DNA of 64,000 nt from Mailhella massiliensis (GCF_900155525.1 NZ_LT706945.1:2501-66500); one strand, 5' to 3'; positions 20,277-29,624 are shown, counted from the first letter of the stretch. The notes: generated by a model from the sequence alone, not told the origin. Made by a program: numbers and translations.

Positions 20277-21770
20277 ATGGATGAGAAAAAAAAGATGTCC
20301 GGCGAACGGCCGGATCTTCCCCCGGAATTCGGCGGCGTTCCCGATCAGGGCGCGCCCGCTCCCCGGCTCGCGCAAAGCCTTTTTGAGCCGGTTTCCCTTT
20401 CCAGCAAGCTGCTTCCCGAAGATCTGCCCTATGCGGCCGAAGTGGAAGCGGCCCTGGCCCGTCGTCCTACGAAAAAGGCCCGCTGGCTTTCCGCGGGCGT
20501 GTTTCTGTTTTTTGCCGCGTTCATCGTCTGGGCGGGATTCGCCACGCTGGATGAAGTCACCCGCGCGGAAGGACAGGTGGTGCCTTCCTCCCGTACGCAG
20601 ATCATCCAGAACCTTGAGGGCGGCATTCTGAGCGGGGTGGACGTGTACGAGGGGCAGATCGTGGAAAAAAACGACGTGCTCGCCCGCCTGAACAACGAAA
20701 TGGCCGAAAGCAATCTGCGCGACATGCTGTACAAGGCCATGGAGAACCTCATCGCCATACGGCGCCTGCGCGCCTCCGTTTCGGGAACGCCCCTGGAGTG
20801 GCCGGCGGATCTGCGTTCCTGGCTGGAGCGGGGCACGGGCTATACGCTCACCGAAGAACAGCTTGAGCAGGGCCGCAGGCTCACCATAGTGCAGCGGGAA
20901 ACCTTCACCGTGCATCAGCGTCAGCGGGAATCCGAGCTTCAGGTGCTCATGGCTCAGGCCGAGCAGCGTCGTCAGGAGGTGAAGGAACAGCTTTCCCGCA
21001 AGGATCAGCTCACCCGGAGCCTTGCGCTGATACGGCAGCAGCTCAATATCGCCGCGCCTCTTCTGGAAAAGCGCAGCTATTCCCGCGTGCAGTATCTGGA
21101 ACTGCAGGAACGGGCGGTACAGGCCCAGGGCGAAATCGACACGCTTACGGTTTCCATTCCCCGTGCGGAGGCTGCGGCCAGCGAAGCGGAACACCGCATG
21201 AACCTGCGCAAGGCGGAACTCGATGCCGCGCTCATGGAGGAAATCAACAAGCGCAGTCTGGAACTGGCCTCCTTGCGGGAGGGGCTTTCCGCCGGCAGCG
21301 ACCGTGTGACCAGAACGGAACTGCGTTCTCCGGTGCGCGGTACCGTGAAGAAGATCTACATCAACACCGTGGGCGGCGTGGTCAAGCCCGGCGAACCCAT
21401 CATGGAAATCGTGCCGCTGGACGACACGCTTCTGGTGGAAGCCCGCGTCCGTCCGGCGGACGTGGCGTTCCTGCACCCCGGCCAGAAGGCCATGGTCAAG
21501 GTTTCGGCCTACGACTATTCCATCTACGGCGGCCTCGACGGCGTGCTGGAGCAGATCAGCGCCGATACCATAGAAGACAAGCGCGGCGAGTTTTACTATC
21601 AGGTCAAGGTGCGCACCTCGAAAACGGCCATTCTCTACCACGACGAGGAATTGCCCATCATGCCCGGCATGATGACCACCGTGGACATCATGACGGGCAA
21701 GAAGACCGTGCTGGATTATCTGCTCAAGCCCATACTCAAGGCCAAGCAGAACGCGCTGCGGGAAAAGTAG
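20277..21770 (+). CDS. type I secretion membrane-fusion protein (HlyD/LapC family)
   Basis: This periplasmic adaptor joins the ABC transporter to the outer-membrane channel. The 497-residue product has a cytoplasmic start (1-62) and one membrane helix (about 63-84, SAGVFLFFAAFIVWAGF). A lipoyl-like half (GQVVPSSRTQIIQNLEGG) follows, then a long coiled coil (about 190-330, rich in QxxxLxxR) and the second half with LRSPVRGTVKKIYINTVGGV, the HlyD signature region. Length matches the family (about 450-480). The ribosome site GAAGGGAG lies upstream. It is in one unit with the transporter. Confidence 0.92.
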   Translation: MDEKKKMSGERPDLPPEFGGVPDQGAPAPRLAQSLFEPVSLSSKLLPEDLPYAAEVEAALARRPTKKARWLSAGVFLFFAAFIVWAGFATLDEVTRAEGQVVPSSRTQIIQNLEGGILSGVDVYEGQIVEKNDVLARLNNEMAESNLRDMLYKAMENLIAIRRLRASVSGTPLEWPADLRSWLERGTGYTLTEEQLEQGRRLTIVQRETFTVHQRQRESELQVLMAQAEQRRQEVKEQLSRKDQLTRSLALIRQQLNIAAPLLEKRSYSRVQYLELQERAVQAQGEIDTLTVSIPRAEAAASEAEHRMNLRKAELDAALMEEINKRSLELASLREGLSAGSDRVTRTELRSPVRGTVKKIYINTVGGVVKPGEPIMEIVPLDDTLLVEARVRPADVAFLHPGQKAMVKVSAYDYSIYGGLDGVLEQISADTIEDKRGEFYYQVKVRTSKTAILYHDEELPIMPGMMTTVDIMTGKKTVLDYLLKPILKAKQNALREK

Positions 21771-22496
21771 TTTTTCCGGCGCAGGGATGTTTCTGCGGAA
21801 AAGGCGTGTGGCGCGCAACGCGGTCATGCGCCTTTTTCGTACTTCGGCGCATGGCGGGGCCGTTACCGCCGGACGCCGTCCGGGGCCGGAAGGGACGAGA
21901 GGCCGGAGACTGGCCCCTTTGCCTGCCCGGGCACACATGCGGGGAGGATGAATGGGGGAAGGCCCTGCATGACGCATGGCCTGTATATTCCGCATCCTGT
22001 GCGTTCACGGCAGGGAAAATCACGTCGTCGGCCGACGGATGAATACGCGCGCGATAAAAATATGCACGGTGGACGTATTTTTTGCAAGGGATATGAAGCG
22101 ATTCTGTGTTTTCAATAATTACAGATATTTTTCATGTTATAATGTTTAAAATGACAGACCGGGAAACGGTGATGTGCTGCGGAAGAGTATGAATGACAAG
22201 AAGTAAGATTCGTTCAGGCGAAAAAAATACTCCGTTGTGATGAAAAACTTCCGGGAAGAGGGCTTTCCCGGGAGGATTTTTTTATTTTGCTTGCGCGCTC
22301 TGGCACGGTAGGGTATCGTTTCTATGATTCTCACGTTTCGCGATGGGCTGCGCATGAAAATTGCGGAAGCGGGGAAGGGAACGCGGGGCTTCGAGCTCCG
22401 CATGTCGTTTGCGGAAACATGTCTCCGCTGCACCATTTAATCCCCTTTCTTCCTTTGGGAAAGGATTGCAGCAAAGAGCCTGCTGGAGGGCTTTTT
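21771..22496. other. intergenic region before the TolC-like gene
   Basis: No coding frame with recognisable features is seen on the plus strand; the antisense frames are shadows. A 12-bp palindrome CGTCGGCCGACG occurs at 22024-22035. From 22060 to 22290 the DNA is AT-rich, with TATAAT at 22138-22143 as a possible -10 (no good -35 at 17 bases) and a terminator-like hairpin at 22251-22281. The region probably carries promoter and leader of the outer-membrane channel gene. Confidence 0.45.
22251..22281 (+). terminator. hairpin with T run upstream of the TolC-like gene
   Basis: CCGGGAA and TTCCCGG arms are followed by GAGGATTTTTTTATTTT. It is downstream of the TATAAT candidate and could attenuate transcription of the channel gene. 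Confidence 0.5.
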
Positions 22497-23861
22497 ATGA
22501 AAACGATGTTCACCCTGTTTGTTTCCGGCTGCCTCGGTCTCATGCTCTGCGGCCCCGCCCAGGCAGCGAAGGACGCTTCCATTCCTCTGAAGGAATCCAT
22601 CGAGTCCATGCTGAGAACCAACAACTCCCTCAAGGCCATTCAGGAAAACCGCAGCGCCGCCGGTCATGAGGTGGATCGCGCCAGGGCCGGATACGGGCCG
22701 AGGGTGGACCTTACCGCCCGCGGCGGCTTCGGCAAGCTCACCGACAGCACGACCCGTTCCTACGGATATAATGATGTCGCTCCCTATTCTTCCGCATCGC
22801 TGCTGGTCACCCAGCCCTTGTGGGACGGCTGGCTCACCAGGGGGCGCGTGCGCGAGGCCGAGGCCACCTACCGTTCTCTGGATCACCGCGTGCTGGACAA
22901 CGCGAACACCCTTGCGCTCGACGCCATCATCGCCCATGTGGACGTGCTGCGCCGCCAGCAGATTTACAAACTTGCCCAGGAAAATGTGGCGAGCCATGAG
23001 GATATTCTTGCCAAGGCCCGGGAACGTGAGGCTCAGGGTGTGGATACCATGGCCGACGTTTCGCAGGCGCAGAGCCGTCTTTCCCGCGCACGCTCCACGC
23101 TTACCGAGGCGCAGGCCTCCCTGCGCATAGGTGAAGACACCTATACCCGCCTTACCGGCCACTCCGCCATGAACCTCGGCCCCGTGAACATGCCCGGCAA
23201 GATGTTCAAGGATGCGGAGGAAGTGCTCAAGGCCGCCCGCAAGGGCAATCCCAAGGTCGCCGCGTATCTGGAAGACGTGAAGGCCGCCACGGCCGTCCGC
23301 GAACAGGTGCGTTCCGCCTACAGCCCCACCCTCAGCCTTGAGGCCGGGCCTTCGTATTCCGACCGCGACGGCAAGAGCGAACTGTGGACCGCGGAAGTGG
23401 GCGTGGCCGCCGTGGTACGCTGGAACCTGTTCAACAGCGGCGCGGACGTGGCGGAAAGCAAGGCCGCCGCGGCCCGCATCCGCCAGAGCCGTCAGGTGCT
23501 TTATGATTACATGGACGATCTCAAGCTCAGTGTGGAGGAAAGCTGGACGCAGTTCCTTTCCGCGCAGAAGCAGCTTGAGCATTACCGCGAAGCCATAGAA
23601 TACAACAAGACCACGCGCAGCGCCTACGAAGAGCAGTTCGTGCTCGGCGAGCGCAGCCTGCTCGACGTGCTGGATGCGGAAAACGAACTGTTCAATTCCT
23701 CCACCCAGGCGGCCACGGCGCTCGGCAACACCCTCATTGCGGCCTACCGCATGAAGGCCCTCGCGGGCAATCTGCTGCCCGACCTCGGCATCAGCACCGA
23801 CATGCTCAAGGTGACTCCCCACGACGCAGAGCCGCTCGACAGCATCACCATGCCCGAATAA
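22497..23861 (+). CDS. TolC family outer-membrane channel protein (LapE type)
   Basis: This is the outer-membrane exit channel of the type I secretion system. The 454-residue product has a signal peptide (MKTMFTLFVSGCLGLMLCGP, cleaved near AQA-A, about residue 23). It then shows two similar alpha-helical halves typical of TolC, with LLVTQPLWDGW near 102 and a second AVVRWNLFNSG near 318. The start at 22497 is supported by TGGAGGGCTTTTT. The frame extends further upstream but the signal peptide fixes this start. A terminator follows. Confidence 0.9.
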   Translation: MKTMFTLFVSGCLGLMLCGPAQAAKDASIPLKESIESMLRTNNSLKAIQENRSAAGHEVDRARAGYGPRVDLTARGGFGKLTDSTTRSYGYNDVAPYSSASLLVTQPLWDGWLTRGRVREAEATYRSLDHRVLDNANTLALDAIIAHVDVLRRQQIYKLAQENVASHEDILAKAREREAQGVDTMADVSQAQSRLSRARSTLTEAQASLRIGEDTYTRLTGHSAMNLGPVNMPGKMFKDAEEVLKAARKGNPKVAAYLEDVKAATAVREQVRSAYSPTLSLEAGPSYSDRDGKSELWTAEVGVAAVVRWNLFNSGADVAESKAAAARIRQSRQVLYDYMDDLKLSVEESWTQFLSAQKQLEHYREAIEYNKTTRSAYEEQFVLGERSLLDVLDAENELFNSSTQAATALGNTLIAAYRMKALAGNLLPDLGISTDMLKVTPHDAEPLDSITMPE

Positions 23862-23870
23862 GGCAAGGAA

Positions 23871-23905
23871 AAGGGCCGGGGTGATTTTCCCCGGCTTTTT
23901 TCTTT
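23871..23905 (+). terminator. terminator after the TolC-like gene
   Basis: GCCGGGG and CCCCGGC arms around TGATTTT, followed by TTTTTTCTTTCT. Confidence 0.85.
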
Positions 23906-23962
23906 CTGTGGGGAGACGTGCGCTTTACAGGGACGGACGTTGAATATTAATCTGAAGCAAGA

Positions 23963-24649
23963 ATGAACGGACGGGGGAGATGCGGAGTATCCATGGGTAT
24001 CGCGGCGCACATGGCATATGTCGGTCGTACGCTCGCATTGTTGCTGTGCGTGGCCTGTCCTGTGGGATACGTTCCGCTTTTTGCCGCGTCGGCGGAGGCG
24101 AAGCCGCGTCTTTTCGGCACGGTGGAATTCCAGATGGATCTGAAAAAGCAGAAAAACTGGCTTTCCGCCATGGAAAGGAACGGCAAGAATCCGATTTTTT
24201 TTGATGAGAACCGCTTCAATTCCTCCACGCTCTGGAAGGATCTGAAGAAAAGGGCGGAAGGCCGGCCCCTCCGGGAACAGCTTGATATCATCAACAGATT
24301 CTGGAACAAGTGGCCGTACCGCACCGATCAGGAAGCCTACAGAAAACCGGACTACTGGGCCGCGCCCTATGAGTTTCTGAAATTGTCGGGCGACTGTGAA
24401 GATTACAGCATCGTCAAGTATTACACGCTGAAGGCTCTCGGCGTGCCGGTGGACGACATGCGCATCGTGGTGGTGAGGGAAACCATCCGCAACATCGGCC
24501 ATGCCGTACTTGCCGTATACGACGGCGATGATATTTATATTCTGGACAATCTTTCCGAGACGGTGCGCCCCGCGCAGCGCGTGCGCAACTATGCGCCGCA
24601 GTTCTCGGTGAATGAAAAATACCGCTGGGTTCATGTGAAGCCACGCTAA
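23963..24649 (+). CDS. lapG: LapG-type periplasmic transglutaminase-like cysteine protease
   Basis: LapG-family (DUF920/BTLCP) proteases cut the N-terminal retention module of large adhesins and so release biofilm cells. The 228-residue product has a hydrophobic leader (about 20-42). The catalytic triad is visible: Cys145 in SGDCEDYSIVKYY, His180 in NIGHAVLAVYD and Asp195 in ILDNLSE. IINRFWNKWPYRTD is also typical of the family. Other ATG starts lie downstream, so the exact start is uncertain. The receptor-like gene 49 bases downstream is the place where LapD is expected. Confidence 0.88.
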   Translation: MNGRGRCGVSMGIAAHMAYVGRTLALLLCVACPVGYVPLFAASAEAKPRLFGTVEFQMDLKKQKNWLSAMERNGKNPIFFDENRFNSSTLWKDLKKRAEGRPLREQLDIINRFWNKWPYRTDQEAYRKPDYWAAPYEFLKLSGDCEDYSIVKYYTLKALGVPVDDMRIVVVRETIRNIGHAVLAVYDGDDIYILDNLSETVRPAQRVRNYAPQFSVNEKYRWVHVKPR

Positions 24650-24698
24650 GAGTCTGCGGAGAAACGGCATCGGTTCCGCAGAGGATGGAGGAGACGCG

Positions 24699-26762
24699 AT
24701 GAACAGCCCAACACAGGCCGGGTATTCCGGTTTTTCCAAGAAATCGGTTTTGCTGGCCGCTTTATGCCTTGCGCTCGTTTCCGGGGGAATAGTTCTGTTC
24801 TTCTGTTTTTCGCAGCTGGAAAGCAGGCGGACTGAGGTTCTGAAAAACTATGAGCAGAACGTGCGTTCCTGGCTGGATGAATCCGTGAGCGTCGTGGAGG
24901 TGTGGAATGCGGATATGGCGGAGCTCAGGCTCCGCGTCAGCGCCTCGGAAACCTACCGGCTTTTTTCCTCCGATCTGTTCGGGCTGGACAAGAGCGTGAC
25001 GGGCAGCATCAACAACGCCGAACACGGCATAAGCTTTTCCGGAAGCGCCTCGGTGCTTTCCGAAGAAGTGCCCGCCATACGCCGGATACTCATGGAGTTC
25101 ATGAATTACAACGGCCTGCTGGATGCCCGCCTCGTCAACGGCGAAGGGCAGACCATTCTTTCCGCGCTCAGCACGCCTTCTCCTCTTTCCGCGGAACAGG
25201 CCCGCGCCGCCCGTGAGGTCATGGAAACGGGCAGAACCGTTTTCCTGCCCGTGCAGGCCTGCGCCAACGGTCTTGCGCTGGACGTGTTCGAGCCCGTCAT
25301 CGATCTTGAGGACGACGACAGCCGCGTGGCCGTGTTCATGTCCACCGTTCCGGTCCTCGCCAAGGTGACGCAGTTTACCGCGCGGCCCAAGCAGAACGAT
25401 CTGTCCGTGGCGTATATGGTGCAGAAAAACGGCGACAGGTGGGAAATGCTGACCGTGCCCGAACCTGCGTCGCTGCCGGAGAGCCTCTCGCGTCAGTTCA
25501 CCGGGAACGGCGGCAATCTGCCCTTTGCGCTTCGTGAAAGCGTGGTGCAGGAAAACAGGGTGTATTCCATGTCCTGCTTCATCCCCGGGCTGGAATGGAG
25601 CATCATACATGAAACGCCTGCCTCCGTCATCGACAGGATGCTTTTCCGCGCCGAACTTCCCGTGTATGTGGGCGGTTTTCTCGGCTGGCTGAGCTTCATA
25701 CTGCTCTGCGGACTTCTGTGGTGGATGGGGCTCGGCCGTCAGCAGCGCGCCGTGGCCTCCGAGCTGCAGCGTCTGAATCAGCTCGTTTCCCGGCAGAAGG
25801 AACTTCTGGACAGCGTGAACAATTCGCTGGACATCGGTCTGTTCATGGCCGACGTGAAGGGGCAGATTCATGTCTGCAATCCCGCCTTCGCCTCCATCCT
25901 GGGCAGGGATGAACAGGACGTGAACGAGCAGATGCTCTTTTCCTTCTTCTCCGTGGAGACGGCGTCCGAACTTCTCGACCGCATACGCCGCGTGGCCATC
26001 AACAACAGGGAAGAGAGCTGCGAGGTCTATGTGGGGCAGGGCGACGAAAGGCGCCTGTATCGCGTGACGGTATTCCCCTTCCTGGACGCCAGCGGGCACA
26101 GCGTACGCGACAGTATGCGCGGCGCGGTGGTCACCATGAAGGACATCACGGAGTTCAGGCGCAGAAGCGACCGTATGCGTCAGCAGCAGCGGAGCCTCAT
26201 CGAGGCCTTCACCCGGGCCGAGGAGAGCGTGGACCCGTACCTTGCCGGGCATTCGCACCGCATGGCGAAGCTGGGCGAACTGGTGGCGAAAAGCATGGGA
26301 CTTTCCGAGGACGGCAGGGATACCGTCATCATGGGAGCGATGCTTTCCCAGGTGGGCAAGCTCTTCATTCCCCGGGAACTGCTCGCCAAGAAGGGCAGCC
26401 TCACGCCCGAAGAACTGGACGAAGTGCGCAAGGCGCCGGAACATGCCTACAGGCTTCTGGAGAACATTGATTTCGATCTGCCCATCGCCAGGGCGCTCCA
26501 TGAAATGTATGAGCATATGGACGGCACGGGATATCCCCGCGGCCTGAAGGGCGATCAGATACTGCCCGAAGCCCGCGTGCTTTCGGTGCTCAACGCCTTC
26601 TGCGCCATGATGAGTTCCCGTTCCTACCGCGAGGGCATGAGCGGGGAAAAGGCCGTCGCCGCCCTTGCCGGAAGCCCCAGCTTCGATCAGAACGTGGTGG
26701 AACACCTGAAAAAGGTGCTGGATACGCCCGAAGGGCTGTATGCGGCCCATGCCGGAAACTGA
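24699..26762 (+). CDS. membrane receptor with PAS and degenerate HD-GYP domain (possible LapD equivalent)
   Basis: The 687-residue product has a membrane helix (about 17-37), a periplasmic sensor region of roughly 280 residues, a second helix (about 325-347), a coiled coil, a PAS domain (about 368-490, ending VTMKDITEFRRR) and an HD-GYP-type domain (about 505-680). The HD-GYP domain keeps the first His (GHSHRMAKL) and DGTGYPRGLKG. It has lost the HD pair (MLSQVGK instead of xxHDxGK), the following His, the HHxE histidines and the last Asp (LNAFCAMM). It should therefore not bind the catalytic metals. Following lapG directly, it could be a c-di-GMP receptor that sequesters LapG, as degenerate GGDEF/EAL LapD does in Pseudomonas. 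That role is inference. Confidence 0.75.
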   Translation: MNSPTQAGYSGFSKKSVLLAALCLALVSGGIVLFFCFSQLESRRTEVLKNYEQNVRSWLDESVSVVEVWNADMAELRLRVSASETYRLFSSDLFGLDKSVTGSINNAEHGISFSGSASVLSEEVPAIRRILMEFMNYNGLLDARLVNGEGQTILSALSTPSPLSAEQARAAREVMETGRTVFLPVQACANGLALDVFEPVIDLEDDDSRVAVFMSTVPVLAKVTQFTARPKQNDLSVAYMVQKNGDRWEMLTVPEPASLPESLSRQFTGNGGNLPFALRESVVQENRVYSMSCFIPGLEWSIIHETPASVIDRMLFRAELPVYVGGFLGWLSFILLCGLLWWMGLGRQQRAVASELQRLNQLVSRQKELLDSVNNSLDIGLFMADVKGQIHVCNPAFASILGRDEQDVNEQMLFSFFSVETASELLDRIRRVAINNREESCEVYVGQGDERRLYRVTVFPFLDASGHSVRDSMRGAVVTMKDITEFRRRSDRMRQQQRSLIEAFTRAEESVDPYLAGHSHRMAKLGELVAKSMGLSEDGRDTVIMGAMLSQVGKLFIPRELLAKKGSLTPEELDEVRKAPEHAYRLLENIDFDLPIARALHEMYEHMDGTGYPRGLKGDQILPEARVLSVLNAFCAMMSSRSYREGMSGEKAVAALAGSPSFDQNVVEHLKKVLDTPEGLYAAHAGN

Positions 26763-26771
26763 CGGATGACG

Positions 26772-26798
26772 AAAAGCCCCGGGCAACCGGGGCTTTTT
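26772..26798. terminator. bidirectional terminator between convergent genes
   Basis: AAAAGCCCCG and CGGGGCTTTT arms with a GGCAAC loop, between the receptor gene (plus) and the diguanylate cyclase gene (minus). Confidence 0.85.
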
Positions 26799-26839
26799 GC
26801 TGGAATGTTCCGCGGAATACGGCCTGCCGCAGAGCGTGT

Positions 26840-27760
26840 TCAGTCTTCGGTGACGATGCGGTTTCTTCCGCCGCTCTTGCCGTTGTACATGCGCTTGTCG
26901 GCAAGAAGGAACATGGCCTTCCATACGTCGTACTCTCCCTTCATTCCGGCCTCGCTCATGCAGCAGCAGCCTATGGTGAAGGAAAAGGGCACGGTGCGTC
27001 CGTCGTCCATCACAATGTTTTTCCGCATGGAGTCATTCAGTTTTTCGAGTCGTTCGCAGAAGGCATGATAGCTGTCCGTCATGGCGGTGATGATGAACTC
27101 GTCGCCTCCGTAACGGGTGAGGAAGCTGTGATGCTGCGTATCGAAGTACTTGAGCCAGAACAGGCAGCAGCTCTTCAGCACTTCGTCGCCGATGGCATGG
27201 CCGTACTTGTCGTTGATGTGCTTGAAATTGTCCATGTCCAGCAGGGCCATGCACAGTTCCTTGCCCTGCACTCTGGCCTCATGCACATAATGGTGGAAGT
27301 TGTTGTTCATGTAGTGCCGGCTGTAGCATCGCGTCAGAGGGTCACGCAGAAGGCGGGCATTCTCTTCCTGAAGACGCCATATTTCTCCCAGAGACCGTTC
27401 TTCGTGGTTCAGGCTGGCCATGCCGGGAATTTCCGCGACCATTTCCAGGGAGAAGTCTCCGCCGTCAAGACAGATGTACTTGGCAAATACGATGAAGATG
27501 CGCCCGTCGACGCTTTCCACCTTCGCGCCGGATGTATGGGAACGCGCAACTTCGTGGGAAAGGCAGTAATCGCAGCAGGCGGAACGCTTCCAGGTATGGT
27601 AACAGGCCTCATCAAGAGAAAGAGTATCGTCTTCTATATGACAGATACGGCAATCTTCGGGAAGAATGAGCCGTACCATGGAGAACGTCTGACGGAGAAC
27701 GGCCATTTCTTCCGAGAGTTCACGGAGGGTGTAATTATATTTTACAGGATGAGTATGCAC
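26840..27760 (-). CDS. diguanylate cyclase with Cys-rich N-terminal domain
   Basis: It makes cyclic di-GMP from two GTP. The 306-residue product has a C-terminal GGDEF domain (about 140-300) with DMDNFKHINDKYGH, intact RYGGDEF signature and GGRNRI near the end. The N-terminal ~125 residues hold two Cys pairs or clusters (CRICHIEDD near 38, ACYHTW and SACCDYCLSHE near 52-70), which could bind metal or respond to redox. No membrane helix is seen. The start is a GTG preceded by GGGAAGG. It converges on the HD-GYP-type receptor gene, which suggests a source of c-di-GMP for that receptor. Confidence 0.88.
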   Translation of the reverse strand: MHTHPVKYNYTLRELSEEMAVLRQTFSMVRLILPEDCRICHIEDDTLSLDEACYHTWKRSACCDYCLSHEVARSHTSGAKVESVDGRIFIVFAKYICLDGGDFSLEMVAEIPGMASLNHEERSLGEIWRLQEENARLLRDPLTRCYSRHYMNNNFHHYVHEARVQGKELCMALLDMDNFKHINDKYGHAIGDEVLKSCCLFWLKYFDTQHHSFLTRYGGDEFIITAMTDSYHAFCERLEKLNDSMRKNIVMDDGRTVPFSFTIGCCCMSEAGMKGEYDVWKAMFLLADKRMYNGKSGGRNRIVTED

Positions 27761-28166
27761 GACAACCTTCCCTGATGTTTGACTATTTATATTTTTGATT
27801 TGATATCATTATTAAATTACATGCGTCAAGCCGGGGAATGGCGTTTTCCGGCATACCCTTCCGTCTGTTTTGAAAGCGTATGCCGGTGAAACCGCATTTC
27901 AAAAAAAGTACGGCGGCGCCGTCTGCTCCGCAGCTGCAGTATCGGAAAGAAGATGAGGAAAAACGGTACCTGCGGAGTCCGTGGCGGCTGCGGAAGATTC
28001 CCTTCCCGGAAGGGCGTGGGCGGCCGGGAATTTCCCGGAAGACGGGGCAGCGCATGTCCGCAGCCGGGGGCCCGTTGCGGCACATGACAAATCCGGCCGC
28101 AAAGGGTATACAGACGGGGAGAATACTTCGGCGGGCGCCGACCTTCCGTCCGTCAGAGGAGAGCGC
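27761..28166. other. divergent intergenic region, diguanylate cyclase / response regulator
   Basis: No gene is seen. The first 60 bases (27775-27835) are AT-rich and probably hold the promoter of the cyclase; the rest is GC-rich. No clear palindromic operator was found. Confidence 0.4.
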
Positions 28167-29261
28167 ATGTTCCCTTTTCCCCAGCAGGAACAACAGACCG
28201 GCACGCTTTTGATTGTTGACGACAACGACATCAACCGCGAAGTCCTTGAACATATTTTTGCCCCCTTTTATCCGGCCGAGCAGGCGGAAAACGGCAGAGT
28301 GGGGCTTGAAGCCATACTTGCCGCGCCCGAGAAGTACTGTGCCGTGCTTCTTGACGTGGTGATGCCGGAAATGAACGGCATCGAGGTGCTTCGCCGGATG
28401 AAAGCCGGGGACCTTACCGGGAAGATTCCCGTGTTTCTGATTACCGGGGAGGCGAGCGACGCCGTCACGCGGGAAGCCTATGAACTGGGCGTGATGGACG
28501 TGATCAGCAAGCCCGTGGTGCCCTATGTGGTGCAGCGGCGGGTCAATTCCGTGGTGGAGCTGTTCCGGGCAAGAAAGATTCTGGGCAACAAGGTGGAGCA
28601 GCAGCAGTCGGAACTGCTCCTGCAGGCGCAGAAGATCATCCGCCTGAACGAAGGGATGATAGAATCCCTTTCCACGGCCATCGAATTCCGCAACGGGGAA
28701 TCGGGCGAGCACGTGCGCCGCATACACGACATCACGCGCTTTCTTCTCCTGCATACCGATCTCGGCGACGGCCTGAATGCGGAGACCATTGAGCATATCG
28801 CTCTTGCCTCCATCATGCACGACGTGGGCAAGATAGCCATTCCCGACGGTATTCTGAACAAGCCCGGGAGGCTTACGCCGGAAGAATTTGAGATCATCAA
28901 GACGCACACCACGCAGGGAGCGGAACTGCTGCAGAAAATACCTCAGTTGCGTGAGCACGAGTCCTACAGGTACGCTTACGACATCGCCCGTCATCACCAT
29001 GAGCGCTGGGACGGGCGGGGATATCCCGACGGGCTGAAAGGCGATGAGATTTCCATCTGGGCGCAGATCGTTTCTCTTGCGGACGTGTACGACGCGCTGG
29101 TGAGCAAACGCTGCTACAAGGGGGCCTTCAGTCGCGCGGAGGCTTTGAAGATGATTCGTGAACATCAGTGCGGGGTGTTCAATCCGCTTTTGCTGGACCG
29201 CTTTTTCTCGGTGGAGGAAGAGCTTGCCCGGCTTTATATCCACAGCCCGAAGGAGGACTGA
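28167..29261 (+). CDS. response regulator with catalytic-type HD-GYP domain
   Basis: It is a predicted c-di-GMP phosphodiesterase controlled by phosphorylation. The 364-residue product has a REC domain (about 14-130, LLIVDDNDINRE with the phospho-Asp in LLDVVMPEMNG). A short helix follows, then an HD-GYP domain (about 170-350) with all expected ligands: GEHVRR, IMHDVGK, KTHTTQG, RHHHERWDGRGYPDGLKG and LADVYDAL. The start at 28167 is chosen for AGAGGAGAGCGC directly upstream and because the REC domain begins there. The HPt gene follows after 3 bases, so they are co-translated. Confidence 0.92.
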   Translation: MFPFPQQEQQTGTLLIVDDNDINREVLEHIFAPFYPAEQAENGRVGLEAILAAPEKYCAVLLDVVMPEMNGIEVLRRMKAGDLTGKIPVFLITGEASDAVTREAYELGVMDVISKPVVPYVVQRRVNSVVELFRARKILGNKVEQQQSELLLQAQKIIRLNEGMIESLSTAIEFRNGESGEHVRRIHDITRFLLLHTDLGDGLNAETIEHIALASIMHDVGKIAIPDGILNKPGRLTPEEFEIIKTHTTQGAELLQKIPQLREHESYRYAYDIARHHHERWDGRGYPDGLKGDEISIWAQIVSLADVYDALVSKRCYKGAFSRAEALKMIREHQCGVFNPLLLDRFFSVEEELARLYIHSPKED

Positions 29262-29264
29262 GGT

Positions 29265-29624
29265 ATGGACGCACAGGTAAGGGAAACGCTTACGGGCGGC
29301 GGTATAGATGTGGACGGAATGCTGGAACGCTGCATGGGCAGCGAGGCCATCATGGGCAGACTTCTGAAGAAGTTTCCGACGGACGCAACCTATGCCAGGC
29401 TGGAAGAGGCCTTTGCCTCCGGCGATGCGAAGGCGGCGCTTGAGGCTTCACATACGCTGAAGGGGGTGTGCGGCAATCTGTCCATCACCGCCATGCATGA
29501 AATGCTGGACCGGCAGGTTCATGCCCTGCGAGACGGCGACATGAAGGGGGCGGAATCCATGATGTCCGAGATTTCCCTCGCCTACGCCTCCGCGGTGCGG
29601 GCCATAGAGCAGGGGCTCGGCTGA
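29265..29624 (+). CDS. HPt (histidine phosphotransfer) protein
   Basis: The 119-residue product is a four-helix HPt domain with the phosphoryl-accepting His in EASHTLKGVCGNLS (about residue 65). It would carry phosphoryl groups between the hybrid kinases downstream and REC domains such as that of the HD-GYP regulator just upstream. It starts 3 bases after that gene, with GGAGGACTGAGGT as ribosome site. Confidence 0.88.
   Translation: MDAQVRETLTGGGIDVDGMLERCMGSEAIMGRLLKKFPTDATYARLEEAFASGDAKAALEASHTLKGVCGNLSITAMHEMLDRQVHALRDGDMKGAESMMSEISLAYASAVRAIEQGLG

Noticed and set aside
17508-21995. 1495-codon open frame on the minus strand
   Set aside because: It lies antisense to the ABC transporter and membrane-fusion genes, which show clear catalytic motifs. 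Codon bias in GC-rich genes leaves the opposite strand open; its translation is His/Gly/Arg-rich without domains.
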